Positions 23,912 to 37,322 of a stretch of DNA of 64,000 bases are shown here, one piece after another (positions within the stretch are counted from its first letter, which is position 1; each line of letters opens with the position of its first letter). The stretch is from Saururus chinensis (Eukaryota > Streptophyta > Magnoliopsida > Piperales > Saururaceae), in contig CP141141.1 in NCBI GenBank assembly GCA_035235625.1, forward strand, positions 45,655,719 to 45,719,718, read 5' to 3'. Below the pieces are notes generated by a model. It did not search any database. It was not told the DNA's origin and saw only the letters and a program-made list of their open reading frames with translations. Made by a program: the position numbers and the translations under genes.

Positions 23912-24349
23912 GGCCCGACCAATGTAAGTTGTATTCTGTTTATTATCGTCTTTGTGTATATAATGCTATAATGGGGTCCTGTGGGTGGGTAATAAGTAGA
24001 ACGTAGGGAAGGGCCAGCTATTTAGATGACATGGAATCACTTACCAAGTCAAAATGAGTCGGGCCCGACGATCTCATTTGCAGATAAGCCTGGGATTTCT
24101 GTTGGTTATGGTGTTCTAGCGCAGATTGACGCTGAACAGGGCCTAATTTGGGTAAACTTGAGACTCTTAGAAGTACAACACATAATAGAACTAGTGAAGA
24201 CATTCAACAGTTTGGCTAGATGAAAGCTGAGGATATCAAAGAAGAGCTATAAAAGCTTTTCAGATATTTCTACCACTTCATACTCAGTTGAGTCGAGTAG
24301 TTCTTAAAAACTATACACTTAAAAACACTGTACAACATATGAAACAATG
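23912..24349. other. Shared 3' region between convergent genes
   Basis: 438 bp between the two stop codons. It must hold the 3' ends of both VPS9A and the PHD-finger gene. No further ORF is supported. Confidence 0.6.
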
Positions 24350-27300
24350 TCAGCCAACTGTGAAGGGTGTTGCAGCTACTAAGGTCGACAACCCGCCATT
24401 TTTGCCAGTTGCAGCATTCTCATCCCTGCATCGCTGGGCACTGGCTTCTGCGGCAGCAGCAGCACCAATTACGTTAGGCAAGGGAGCTCCCCCACACTTT
24501 ACACAAACGAACTTCATTGGTACCGCTTCAATATCACTAATACCAGCACATCTTGTATGCTGCCACACACCACACTTGTCACAGGCCATCATTCTCTCAC
24601 CATCATCATCCTTAGCACCACAAATGCAGTCCACGGTCCAAGTCTCCGTACCCCTCTCCATGCGGAAACGGTAGAGCCCATGATTGCTGTGGCATCTTCC
24701 CCGAACCCGTACCAAACCACCAGACCCGACCAAGAACTTCACATTTGTGGAGTCCTCAATCTGCCCATAATCCATTAGATCCTCAGCTTGAAACCTCTTA
24801 AAGATCACATACACCTCTTGGAAGGCTCGAGAAGCCTCTCGCTTGAGATCCCCAACTGTAGCAATTTCTGGCAGGACCACTAGTTCTGGCGGCGGTGCCG
24901 TATAGTCCTTTGGCTGGTCAATCAGCTCCACCTGACAAATAGCATGTATCATCCCGGGTTTTGAAGTGCAATCGGCGGGTTTATCACAATATTCCTTGAC
25001 AAACTGCTTGCAGTCGATGAGCCTCACTGCCGACTTGTAAGCAACCTCTCGGGTCAAGTTGGGCCCGCTATCTTGCATCGTCCGTGGATTAAGTAGCGCG
25101 TCGTATAAAAACCTGAGATCACGGACGAGTTGACCATCACATGGGTGATCCTGCTTTGGGCTCATGCCAGACATGGGCTCAGGGCACACTTCATCTCCAC
25201 AACAAAGCCTATAAAGATTGACCCCCAAAAATATTTTTACTATTATATGAACCAAGGAAATTTTAAGCAGTTCAGTAGTTCACAAGCAGAAAAATAAGAA
25301 CATGTTCAGATCATGGCCTCAGCTGCAGCTCTGGTTTCCTTGGCCGTGAACATGATCTGACGGCCCAAGAACCAGGCAGCTGCAGCTCTGGCAAGTTTTT
25401 TGCTTTTTTCTAAAATGAGTACTCACCTATATTCCACCATATGAGTCTCAGGATTGCGCCGGACATCAATGACCATGTTATCGACAACCCTACCACCAAG
25501 TTCCTTCAAGCAATAATCAAGAAGCTGCGGTGGTCCGACCCGAAATGCCGCGCCTCGAAGAGACCTCCAAGGCACCCAGCGAGAATTACCAACTGCTCTA
25601 AGGACTTTGATCATGGCAGACTCAACGCGCTTCACGTCATCGTCACTCCACAAACATAATGGTATTTCAAATCTGCCTCCAGACTTCTTACTTCCCTTGG
25701 CTTGTTTGCGGTAGTCCCTGAGGAGGTCAACGATGAAGCAGAAAAGATCCCTCACGGTGAGGAGCCGGTGACCAGACAGGGACCAGTAAAAAGCCACTAC
25801 ATCCTGAAGCCGTGTTCTGGTCCTTCTGGACGCTCGCCCGTGGTTAAAGAATGGGGCCAGTGGTATATCAGACAGGTCCTTCACCGCCGTTCGGTAGGCA
25901 TCCAATGTCAACGCAAAGCTTCCTGCACCAAATTCGTAGCCCCATTTTCCATACCATGTGTGGCCATTGGTGATCGCGTGCAACAGCCTAAACTCCATGC
26001 CATATTTCCTTGATACATCCATTACAGTAACCTTCCTGTATATAAATTAACATACGATACGATGTTTTGAGGTGTTAAATACTGCTATCTCGGATTTAAC
26101 CCAGTCTGGCTATGATATCACAAGCAGCAAGTGGCTGTAAGACTAATGAGAAAAGTAAACAAGCGGGATAGCTAACCTGACTCTAAGCGTGTTACATATC
26201 CTGTCCCAGAAGTCCATTATCTCCCGTCCTGATAAAAGCTTCGAACCACCTTCACGGCCATTCACCCTAAGAAGATGACCGTAGCCATTGGCGTGAATCA
26301 CACCATGCAGGAGATGAGTTGAATCTTCCAGCTGGAGATACACCAAATCTTCTGCGTCATCAGTGGTCATCTCATTGTTACAGGTCCTACATCTGCTACG
26401 GTGACATAGATCGTTACAATGCAAGTCATATGTACCACCGGTAAACAAATGGCATGGACGAGCTGATAAATGAGCCAATAAGCCCGCCCACAGCCACTCA
26501 CCTAGAGTCCGAAGAGAGCAACGTCGCTCTACACCTTGTACACGCATGCTGGTACCCATCAATGGACTTGTTGTCCGCCCGAATGATGAAATGGTATCGT
26601 TTACCGCATACCGGATGTCCACTCCAGCCTGTCAACACAGTAAATAATGTCACCCAGCCTAATGATGCAGAAGTATTGATGTAAAAGACAACAACAGAGG
26701 AGGTATGGGACTCCAGAACCATCCAGTCAAATCTTATAATAATTTTCTATCATGTCGGATAGTTGGTGGTCGTTCTTATCTGGACGGCAATTGAAACCCA
26801 CAAAAGAAAGCAAACTACCGTGACCCAGCTCACACATCAAAATCATGGGTAGGACCCGCCGCATAGACCCACGACTGAAGGCTACTACGAGATATGCCCG
26901 TCCTGAGAAGGGTGTGCTGCGAGTGCATAGACGGTCAAGGGGGACTGGATGTTATAACATTACTTTTATTATTTAAATATAATTTATTTTTTAAAGTATA
27001 ATTATAATTATTTAGAAAGGTGGGTGGCCCATGGAGCGTCTTGCTGGTGTCTCACGATGAGCACCCCTCACAACCATCAGTCGAAGGATTAATTAATTAG
27101 AATTGCAATTTCGCCGGTGGACGGCGAGACCGAGTCGAAAAAAGAGTCGGGCTTAAAATCGGGCCGGTACTCACCGACAACGCGGCACTGGTCGCAGTAG
27201 ACAGATCGGGATCTGGTCACCTCCTCCTCGACGACGTCGAGAGCGACGACCGACGGGGGCGAGAGATCGGAGCCGCCTTCGGACGGATCGCCGACGCGGA

Positions 27301-27514
27301 AGACGATCTGCCAGGTGAGCAGATGGGGGAAGGCGGATGGGGAGAAAAGCGACGACGGCGGCGGGAGGCGAGCGTGCTTCGAGAGGAAAGCCCTGACGTT
27401 GGTCCGGAAGGGCCCCGATAGCTCGTCCCCCTCAAACGGGAAGGTCAGGAAGTCGTACAGATCGGCCGTCACGCGCCCCTTCATCCGCTTGAGTGGCCTT
27501 CCGTTCACCACCAT
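24350..27514 (-). CDS. PHD-finger protein, At1g33420 type (relative of MS1/MMD1)
   Basis: Five exons on the minus strand, in gene order 27175-27514, 26502-26628, 26177-26392, 25427-26035, 24350-25208: 2151 nt, 716 aa, every junction in frame with GT-AG introns. The family is plant-specific; its MS1 and MMD1 relatives act in male reproductive development, but the role of this branch is not established. The start MVVNGRPLKRMKGRVTAD matches the conserved family N-terminus, so the in-frame extension upstream to 27742 is taken as leader. The PHD finger lies at about residues 623-669: the Cys4-His-Cys3 pattern C.C...ACDKCGVWQHTRC...FVCVKC is complete, with the DDDGERM acidic patch. The tail is Ala-rich and ends FTVG. 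The chromatin-reading role is inferred from the PHD finger. Confidence 0.93.
25295..25400. repeat. Small repeat in intron 4 of the PHD-finger gene
   Basis: CAGCTGCAGCTCTGG occurs twice about 57 bp apart, and GTTCAGATCATGG / GTGAACATGATCTG form nearby related segments. The block therefore looks like a local duplication with a partly inverted piece. Confidence 0.5.
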
Positions 27515-29670
27515 GGCTAGCGCCAGATTTCTTACGAGATTTGGATGACAAGAAGTCAAGAAAATCGAAAAGGCTCCCGCCAAGGACAGATCAGTGATTT
27601 TGAGAAAAGAAGAAGGATTGGGTTCAGAGATGGAGATGAAGATAATAGGGACCGGAAGGTAGTACACGAAAAAAAGAGGAATCGGAAAGGAAGGAGGAAG
27701 CGAAAGTTGGTTAGGGTTTGCAGGGAAGGAGAAGGATGACAATAAGCCTCTGCCAGCCGCCCTAAATTAGGGTTTTGCTTTCCTCGTTCGGACTCTTTCC
27801 CCCCTTTTTCTCGAAAATTGAGACGGGGAAGGCGGCAAGGGTGATTTCGGGATTACAGGCTCGGCTCGTTAGACTTGCTGGAAGGGACTTTTCTTCTTTT
27901 AAAAAGAGGCTGTGGGGAGAACCGGGAACCGCCATGCCCACGGCGGGTCGAATTTTTCGATTTGAAAAAAGATAAGGCCACCGTGGTCTTTATGAGCGGG
28001 TTGGGGGTGTTTGGGAATTTGTAGTCCGCAGGTGTTTTCGGGCGGGAGTGGTTGACACGTTGAGGGCCCGGACTGTTGTAAATTGAGTGGACGGTAGGAA
28101 TGGTTGGTTGGACCGGCGTGAAGCTTGCGCTGATCCGTCATGAACGTGGTTGAGTTCAGTTCAAGTAATTATAAAGTAGTGGTCCTCAAATAAATACTAA
28201 TAATTAAAGGGTGGGAGAGTAAATATTTGGGTGTTATTAAATAAAATTATAAATGTACCGCTAATTAGCTGAAGCCCCATGCCTTTAAGGGCCATGATTT
28301 GAAAATAATAAAGTAGGACAAAAACAAAGAGTACGGATATTAGGAACACACTTATGCCCTTTCATGTACCTCCGACTAAAATGGAGGTTGGGATTGAGTT
28401 GCCCAGCAAGGATGACTCGGCCCCGCCCTTTAACATTGTAAAAACATAGGTTTTCAAGGATGTTTGCAGTTGAAACATTATCAAATTTGCTTTTAAAAAA
28501 TGTGGCTTAATGGTGCAATCTGTCTATTTTTTGGTTTTATATCATTTCTAATATGGGATGTTCTGGTGTGGCCTTCCTAATGCTAGGGAATTAGTATCTC
28601 AATTTGGGGTGTCATTTATGGCATCTCTATTTGGAGACGTTATTTCTTTCTTTTAAAAAAGATTTAAAACCTCTCAACCCCCTCTCTTACAACTACTATT
28701 TGAATATTATGGTGAGAGTTCACCTTCTTTATCTCACCATATTTGCAAATGAAGATGCAATTTGAACATTTTTAATAGCTCTTTTTGAAGTCCCCTACTA
28801 AAGATACTCTTACAATGACATCGTTGAATTGTTATGATCGGGTAAAAAATCGTAACATATCAATGTCTTCTTCGCACAAACGCTCAGTTAATCCACCGGA
28901 GATTTAAAATGCTAAGGGCCACCATTTTCCATGGCGCGGAGCTCCACGGATGGTCAGCAGTACTTGCACTACTAAGCTACTGGAGTGCCTTTTTTCTCCA
29001 TTTTACGAAAACAACCCCCTCTCGAAGAGGAGGAAGCTCTAAGTCGAATTTCCAAAGTTACCCCTACCTTTTAATTTTATTCTCCTTTCGTCTTGGCATT
29101 GAACGGGCAAATACGGGGGAGTGGGTGACGAAAATGTCCTCGTTATTCGCCGGAACGGTATCGGAGATTCCGGAGAGGGTAGAACCGTAAAAACCGGCGA
29201 AGATTTCGAGCCCTCGCTCTCTCTCTCTACTGACTTTTCCACTTCATCAGTGCTTGGAATGGGTAAAAGCGTAAAAGTAGCGGCCAGTGTACAACCTGGC
29301 AGTCAATTTCTTTCGATTGTGTTCGTACAGACGTATGATTGAGATCGGACGGTAACGCGTTCTTCTGCCAGCTCATAGTGGGGAGACTTTCTAAAAGTTT
29401 ATAAATGAGGTAAAGAACGTACGCTCACGGATCACGCGCGCCCTGTCAGAGCAAAGAGGCTGCGGTTCTCATTCTGCCCGCGCATTAAAAGTGCGAGCGG
29501 TTAACGTCGCACGCTCCCAGCGCCATCGTTGCTACAAGTTTCGATCGGGCGGTGGAGAATCGAGGAATGGACGCGTCGTTGTCTCGTAGAATCACCATAA
29601 AGTTGGTGCGTCAGCGCTGGTGCCTTGCTGAAGCTTAAGTTTCGAGAAGAAAAGTTTAAAATCCGGGTAC
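27515..29670. other. Upstream region of the PHD-finger gene; no gene recognised
   Basis: 27515-28150 is purine-rich, then GC-rich, and should hold the leader and promoter of the PHD-finger gene. 28150-28900 is AT-rich. 28900-29650 is GC-balanced with short open frames that show no recognisable domain. The block ends at the target site of the chromovirus at 29675. Confidence 0.45.
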
Positions 29671-29674
29671 ACGC

Positions 29675-30102
29675 TGTCACGGCCTTATTTGATAAACATT
29701 TATCGTGTGATATTTGTAAGGTTTTTTACCCGGTAAATTAGCTTATCGAAAGAAATAAGAATTTTTGTTAGATAAGGTACTGTGCGGATCACCTGCGAAG
29801 GGCCTTGCAAAGCAAAAGGTAGAGATAAAGGGAGTGACACATTGTAAAGAAATAAATAAATACAAACAAGAAAGTGGATTGCATTCACTATCAACGTGTT
29901 TATAAAGCAATGACAACCATTCAATCATTACCCTCCCCTTATATAGCATAAGGAATTTTTCGAATATTGCTATAGTAGCAGCCAAAGTGGCCGTATGGGT
30001 ATGGTTACATAAAAGTAAAAAAAAATGCATAAAAACATAAAAAAAGACATAAAAAGGTATTTACAATATATTTACAAAGGGGTTCGGACCAGGTCTGTAA
30101 CA
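29675..30102 (-). repeat. Left (downstream) LTR of the chromovirus
   Basis: 428 bp, plus-strand ends TGTCACGG and CTGTAACA. The outer third differs from the right LTR by a dense, mostly one-directional set of C-to-T and G-to-A differences; the remainder is much more similar. Confidence 0.9.
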
Positions 30103-30116
30103 TTCTCCCCCACTCA
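30103..30116 (-). other. Polypurine tract of the chromovirus
   Basis: Minus strand GAGTGGGGGAGAA abuts the LTR start TGTTACAGACC. Confidence 0.8.
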
Positions 30117-33100
30117 ATTATGTCGACATCCTCGTTGACGCTGCTGTTGTAGGTAGGCTTTGGCTTGACGCTGCTGCTGGAGGTAGGCGTTGGCTTGTTG
30201 TGCTTGTTGAATGGTGAGGTCGTCTTCGGGCTCCCAGCTGTATGGAAGGCCCCGCCACTTGATGAGGAATTCTTGTACTTGTTCTTTGCCGCGGAGAACT
30301 TTGCGATCCGTCAAGACTCCTTCTAAGACTAGAACGTCGGAGGTGACCTTCGGGTTGCCGGGATCAATCTGGTTTCTGGAGGGGTCTTCAGCATCGGCAT
30401 GATATGGCTTCAGACAACTAGCGTGGAAGGTCGGATGGACCTGCATCCAGGTAGTAGCGCACTTGATAAGAGGCTTTCCCGACCCGCTTAGTGATGGGGA
30501 CGGGACCTTCATATTTACGAACAAGACCTCGATGGAGCTGCCGAAATATCTTCAATTGGGCTGGATTCAGTTTGACAAGAACTAAATCTCCCACCTGCAT
30601 GTGTAAGGCTTCTGGCCTAAGTCGGCCCACTTCTTTGCTCTGCGACGTGCTTTCTCGAGATAGGCCTTCGCAATGTCTGCTTGGAGGTGCCAATCCTTTG
30701 CTAGGTGGAAGGCAGGCGGGCTGTTCCCTATGTATCCAATCGCTAGAGTAAGTGGTGTTGCCGGTTGACGCCCAATGGCAAGTTCAAAGGGGCTATGGTT
30801 GGTGGCAGAACTCCGTTGGAGGTTATAGGAGAATTGGGCAATATCAAGTAGATTCGCCCAATTCTTTTGGTTGGCACTGATGAAGTGGCGAAGGTACTCT
30901 TCGAGGATGGCATTGATGCGTTCAGTCTGACCATCTGTCTGGGGATGCATGCTAGAGGAGAAATTTAACTTTGAACCCAATAGCTTGAATAACTCTATCC
31001 AGAAATGACCAATGAACCATGCATCGCGATCACTTACAATGGTTTGCGGTACTCCCCAAAGTTTGACAATATTTTTGAGGAATAAGTGTGCCGCTTCTTC
31101 AGCCGTACAGTGCTTTGACGCTGGGATGAAGGTAGCATATTTTGAGAAGCGATCAACCACAACCAAGATCGATCTATAGCCGCCAACCCTTGGTAAAGTA
31201 GAGATGAAGTCTAGGGAGACACTCTCCCATGGCCCGTCTGGCACGGGTAGTGGTTCCAGAAGGCCACGAGGTTTGTCCCGTTCAACCTTATCCTGTTGGC
31301 ATGTGAGGCAGGTGCGAACATACTCTTCGACATCGTCACCCATGTGAGGCCAAAAATACCCCCTTTCCAAGAGAGCTAAGGTGCGGTAGATACCTGGATG
31401 TCCAGCCCACGGTGTGTCATGGCATTCCATAAGGACATCCTTCCTAAGATTGTCAGCCTTCGGCACGTAGAGGCGCTTCCCTTTTGTCATCAGTAGTCCC
31501 TCTTCCACCCAAAACTTGCGAGTTTTTCCCTCAGTGACTTGCTGGAGAAGAGAGGGTGCCAATGTATCTTTGTTTAGTGCAACCCGAATTCGAGTATGTA
31601 GGTCGCTTCTATACTGGCTGACATGGCCCAACTTGTTTAACTCGACAGTGGCAGGATCCTCAGACTCAGTCTTCCGGCTCAACGCATCGGTGATAGTGTT
31701 ATCTCGGCCAGGTTTGTACTCCAGGGTGAAGTCGAATTAAGCAAGGAAATCCCGCCAACGAGCTTGTTTCGGAGAGAGCTTCTTCTGGGTTTGGAAGTAG
31801 CTGGCAGCAATGTTGTCAGTCTTAATAACGAATTGAGAATCTAGCAAATAATGTTGCCAAGTGTGAAGACAATGAATGATGACTGCCATCTCCTTCTCTT
31901 GCACGGTATACCTTCGCTCGGTCTCATTCAGTTTGCGACTCTCGAAAGCTACCGGGTGTCCATCTTAAACCAAAACACCTCTGATGGCGTATTCAGAGGC
32001 ATCTGTTTGTATCTCAAAGGGCTTCTTGTAGTCAGGGAGGCGGAGCACAGGTTCTTCAGTCATAGCCTTCTTCAGTTCAACAAAGGCCGTTTGACATTTC
32101 TCAGACCAGCACCAGGGACAATCTTTTTTGAGTAAGTCAGTCAGAGAGGTGGCTTTTTGTGAGTACCCCTGAATGAACCGCAGATAGTAATTAGCCAGAC
32201 CAAGGAAAGCTCGTAACTCTCGCACCTTAGTCGAGGTAGGCCATTCATCAATTGCGTGAACTTTTGATGTATCCATATGGACTTGTCCACCTCTGATGAT
32301 GTGTCCTAAGAATAAGATCTCCTCCTTAGCAAAAAAACATTTGTCCAACTTGACGTACAGTTGATTGTACCGGAGAACTTCAAAAATACTCTTCAGATGA
32401 TCAATGTGCTCTTCTATAGTCTTGTTGTAAATGACAATGTCATCTAGATAGACAACCACAAACTTGTCAAGGAACTCCCGAAAAATATCGTTCATCAAGG
32501 TGCAGAACGTAGCCGAGGCATTCGTTAGTCCAAAGGGCATGACGAGGAACTCAAAGGCCCCATAGCGAGTAACGCAAGTGGTCTTTGCTTCGTCCCCTTT
32601 GGCAATTCGAACTTGATAGTACCCCGAACGTAGATCCAACTTCGAGAAGTAGCGGGCATTTCCCAGTTGATCAAAAAGGTCAGCAATGAGTAGAAGGGGA
32701 TATATGTTCTTCACCGTCAACTTGTTGAGGGCACAGTAATCAATACATAAACGCAAACTTCCATCATGTTTCTTTTGGAAGAGGACTTGGGATCCAAAGG
32801 GCGCTTTAGCAGAACAAATGAAACCTGCTTCAAGAAGTTCGTCAAGTTGTCTTCGCAATTCTGCAAGCTCGGGAGGTGCCATTCGGTAGGGGGCGCGAGC
32901 TGGAGGCTTGGTACCTGGTTCTAGCTCAATTTGATGATCAATAGCTCTCCTTGGTGGGAGGTGTTTGGGAAGGGCTTTCGGCATCACATCCGCATATTTC
33001 GAAAGGACCACCTTAACTTCTGGATGAGTAGGCGCATCATCCGGCGATTGATCCTCCATTTGTATGGCAACAATGTAAGTGGATTCACCCTTCCTCAAGC

Positions 33101-34776
33101 CCTTGTCAAGTTGTATGGCTGACAAGTGCTCAGTCGCGGGCTTGTCCTTCTGAATGGTTGAGACCATGCACGGGCTGGATTTGTTGAACATGCATATCGA
33201 TCCTAGGTGCGGCATCGGCACCACACTTGCACCTTGTAGAAAGTCCATCCCCAAGATAACCTGAAAATCATCCAAGCGAACAACCATAAGATTAATTGTC
33301 CCAGACTAGTTTCCGATGGAAATGGGAACATCCTTAGCTAATCCAGTTATAGGGTGAGATTCGGAGTTCATGGTCTTCATCCGGCTGGAGTCTTTTACTA
33401 ACTGTAACCCAAGGCGTTTGATCTCATTGTTGGAGATAAAGGTGTGAGTAGCTCCAGTGTCGACCATGGCTTGAGTTGGGGACTCCATTTAAGCAAATCC
33501 CAATATACATTAAATCTTTAGCCTGAGAGGGTTTGGTTACATCTTGTCCCTTGAGTGAATTGATCAATCGTAATGCCCCCATCTTTGGTTCTGCCTCTTC
33601 GTCGCTAGATGCCCCTTCAGTGGCAGCTTCAGAACTTGATATTCGAGCATATAGGGCGTTGAGCTCTTTTTTCTGTGGGCAATCTCGAACAAGGTGCAGA
33701 CCATTACAAAGGAAACACGCAAGCTTGCATGGTTGAAATGCTACGTTCTCTGTCCTTTATCCCTCATTCCTGTAAAAAGGTCTCCTCTCGCCCATCTTAC
33801 TCTTGCCTTTATCTTGGCCCCCGGTGAACGACCCTTGATCTTTCTGGCCATATCGGGTATCCCTCTGGTTGGCGGTGTTCTTTCTCAAACCGCCTTCGTT
33901 AGTATAGTCGGTAAGGCGTTCTGCTTCTGTAACGGCAGTGGTCAAATCTCTTACACCCCGCCTGTTTAATTCAGTCTGAACCCACGGCTTGAGTCTTTCC
34001 AAAAAGAAAAATAGCTTATCCTTCTCAGACATGTCACGAATGTCCAACATAAGGGCGGAAAATTGCTTAACATATTCCCGAACAGTCCCTGTCTGTTGGA
34101 GACGTATAAGGTTTCTCCAAGCAATGAACTCAACATTTTCAGGAAGAAACTGAGTCTTGAGTTGACTCTTCAGCTCCTCCCATGTCTCAATCCGGACTAG
34201 GCCTCTCGTCATCTCATCGTACTTAGTCCTCCACCACAGCTTGGCATCATCGGACAAATACATAGTGGCCATAGCCACTTTTGCTTCTTCGGTCTCTGGG
34301 TTAACAACCCGAAGGTATTGCTCCATATCGAACAAAAAGTTTTCGAGTTGCTTAGCATCTCTTGCCCCACTGTATGGAGTGGGTTCTGGCACTTTGGGGC
34401 GTCTCTGTCTGCCCATCGTACCTAGAGATTCTTGGCGAGCAGCATTGCGCATGAGGAGCGACACCTGGGCTGCCAAGCCACGAATCTCTTCCTGTAAGGA
34501 AGCCACAGTCACTTGTACATCATCGCGAAGCTCATTGATCAGCTCGTGATTCACCGAACTCGAATCACGGTTCCTTTCCTCCCATGTTTCTAGGGAGTGA
34601 ACCTTGTCATCCAGCTTGCCGAAATTGGTTGCAAGGGAAGCAAGCTGCTCTTCCACAGCTTCCACACGCAACAACGTTTTCGACATCCTCGATGGCATGG
34701 GGGCAGGCTCTTCCACCCCGCTTGCTTCAGCCACCGACTTCGGCATCTCTTCCGAAGATTGAATGTCCAAAACTAA

Positions 34777-34790
34777 GGCTCCGATACCAA
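34777..34790 (-). other. Primer-binding site of the chromovirus
   Basis: Minus strand TTGGTATCGGAGCC follows the LTR end by one base. It differs by one base from TGGTATCAGAGC, the initiator-methionine tRNA primer site used by most plant LTR elements. Confidence 0.8.
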
Positions 34791-34791
34791 C

Positions 34792-35208
34792 TGTCATGGC
34801 CCTACTCAATGGAAAAGCTACCGTGCGGCACTTGCAAGGCTTTCCGCCCGGCAAGTCAGCCCAAGAGTTCTTGCTGGGCAAGGCGCTGCGCAGATCATGT
34901 GCGAAGGGCCTTGCAAAGCAAGAGGTAGGGGGAAAGGGAGTGACACATTACAAAGAAACAAATGAACACAATCAAGAAAGTGGATTACATTCACTATCAA
35001 CGTGTTTACAAAGCAATGACAACCATTCAAGCACTACCCTCCCCCTATGTAGCATAAGGGATTTTTCGGATATTGCTGGAGTGGCAGCCAAAGTGGCCAT
35101 ACGGGCATGGTTGCATAAAAGTAAAGGAAAATGCATAAAAACATAAAGAAAGACATAAAAAGGTATTTACAATGTATTTACAAAGGGGTTCAGACCAGGT
35201 CTGTAACA
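34792..35208 (-). repeat. Right (upstream) LTR of the chromovirus
   Basis: 417 bp, plus-strand ends TGTCATGG and CTGTAACA. More GC-rich than its partner in the outer third. Confidence 0.9.
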
Positions 35209-35463
35209 ACGCGCGCATCATGGATTTGACGGAGCAAAGTGGTATAAATCAGTCTTTTAAATCTCGGACCGGCCCGGTGGGTTCGGTCGGCTTGAACCAA
35301 ACTTTGTTAAAAATCCGATCCAAATCGTCTAGGTTGCTAAGCTACATTGACGCGGGCAGGTTAAGTCAGCCCGACCAATTAAACCAACAGGACAACTGAG
35401 ACAGTCCGGGTTTTACCAAACAAAGAGGAAGAGTGGAAGACAAAAGGGGGAATAGAGAGGTGG

Positions 35464-37322
35464 TGTAATATCTCGTTTTTTCGATTACGTTTAACCAAGG
35501 GGGTTAGAGGTAATTAGTAATTTTTTTAATAAATTATAAATAGTTTTAAAGGTTGAAACCTCTGTATTTGAGTAGAGCTCAAAATAATGAACTTAACGAA
35601 TCAAAGAACGGGCGAAATGGAAGTCGGGATCAAAGTTACGACTTTCAAGAAGCATGGAAAATAGGGAGGACCCACTTAGAAAGAGCACAATATATTGCTT
35701 TAAGGGGGTTATTATCAAAGGCCACATCAATATGAGTCCAACGGTACTAAGAATGCGCGAATCCAAATCCGGGGTATGAAGTTTTGCGTGTTTAAAGATT
35801 TGGATATATATATAAAAAAAGAAAAGAAAATAATTTCTGGCACGCGCATGACTGCAGTGCGAGTAATGCGTGCACTGCCGTTTCGGGCGGCACCACAATT
35901 TTAATTTGGCGGCTTAGGGCTATAAATACCACATTCCGATTCATTTTTTAGCAAATCTTCTCCTCCCCTCTTTCTGAGCTTTCTGAGTCCGATCAAGGTC
36001 GTTCAAGAGGCGTTCTTAAATAAATCGAGCGTACTCTATGCAATGGAATAGTCCTTTCTTTGAGTTGGAGACCATATAAAGAGAAAATACCCCAAGAGAA
36101 GGAGAGGATCTGCCCATTGTTCTCATGCACCGATAATCTTATTTTTCTCTGTTTCTGAGCATTCTAGCTCCGATTTAGTCCATACAATAGACGTTATTGA
36201 CTAAATCAAGCATGCTCTTCTCGATGGAGGGGTCCATTTTCTAAGTTGGTGATTCGTATGAGGAAGAAATGCCCCGAGACAAGGGAAGGCCCTACCTGTC
36301 GTCCTTGAGCACAGGAGTAAGAAAAAGGGGCTAGGAGCAAGATGGGGTTCTATCCAAAGTTGTCAAGCCATAACCAGAGAAGCACTCCAGAGTAGGGGAG
36401 GCTTTGTCTTCTGCTAAAGAGCCACGTTGTGTAAGGAACATCTCCGAGTAGGGGAGGTTCTATCAAATAAGAAGAGTCACCAGCAAGAAGAACGTTTGTA
36501 CGTAGTATTTCAGTGCAAGATGAGGAACATATGGAGACTAGAGGAAGCTCTGTCTACTACCTTTGAATCCTAAGGGAGGACGCCAAGAAGGAACGAGCAA
36601 CTCCGAATACAGTTACCTTACGAGACATGAGTGGAGTAAGTATTTCTGACATCCCGTTTAAATTATAAAGTTGCATGTGCTAAATTAGGATGTGTGTTAT
36701 GTCATGCCATGATTATTTGTGTTTTAATCTGTTATGCTTTGATGTGACATGTTTATGTTATGTTTTGCTCTAGGGTAGAGTAAGACGTGTGCTGTGTGTG
36801 TGTGTTCAGTCTTGGCTCAGTGATAGAGTAAGACGTGTGTATGTGATTTTGATCCTGCTCTGTGGTAGAGCGAAATGTACAATTTCGTTGACTTATTATC
36901 TTCCGCTTGACTTTGATATATGATGAGCTTTTGTACTCAAATTAAATATCATACATATTTTAACTTATATGATTTTGTGATGCTTGTATGTATTAGCCGT
37001 TAGGCAAAACTACGTTCGGATCCGTTCGTATTGGAATAATATCCAATACGTATGTAGGCAACCAACGACAAAATAATATTGGCCCGATCCAAATTAATTA
37101 TAAATATATGTTTTATTTTATTTTATACGCAACGAACTATGAAGCTTCGTTGTGTGTATGTGTTCGTTACAACCTAAGTCTACGTATGAGGAAGCCTTGA
37201 AGCTTCGTAGTGCGTAGACGATTGTTGTACCTCTTGCACATAGACAATGATTCCTGGCTTAAGGATAAGATCAAATTTTTTATTAGTGATTTTGTGGGCC
37301 TGGGTCGGGTCGGGTCGTTACA
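35464..37322 (+). mobile_element. Complete solo LTR, 1.86 kb, GGTGG target duplication
   Basis: The ends are TGTAATATCTCG and GGGTCGTTACA, with a perfect GGTGG duplication at 35459-35463 and 37323-37327. A TATAAATA box at 35921 supports plus-strand orientation. The middle holds a diverged version of the GGGGAGGC minisatellite also seen at 7247-7765 and 57660-57880. No internal coding region. Confidence 0.9.
35921..35928 (+). promoter_or_regulatory. TATA box within the solo LTR
   Basis: TATAAATA, preceded by GGCTTAGGGC, about 455 bp into the LTR, the usual place for an LTR promoter. Confidence 0.5.

Larger units (their letters stand above)
29675..35208 (-). mobile_element. Ty3/gypsy chromovirus, near full length, broken
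   Basis: LTRs at both ends, flanked by a short direct repeat ACGC (29671-29674 and 35209-35212). Reading right to left the parts are: primer-binding site beside the right LTR; gag with coiled region and retrotransposon gag domain (about 33.9-34.7 kb) and a CCHC knuckle (C..C....H....C, about 33.7 kb); protease with a DTGA motif (about 33.45 kb); reverse transcriptase with YLDD (about 32.4 kb); RNase H; integrase with HHCC zinc region and HPQTDGQTERIN core (about 30.9-31.5 kb); chromodomain (FLIKWRGLPYSWEPEDDL, about 30.2 kb); polypurine tract. All domains are recognisable but the coding region has a few breaks. LTR divergence suggests moderate age. Confidence 0.92.

Noticed and set aside
27515-27742. 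N-terminal extension of the PHD-finger protein
   Set aside because: In frame, but the family's conserved N-terminus starts at MVVNGRPLKR (27514). The extension is hydrophobic and low in similarity.
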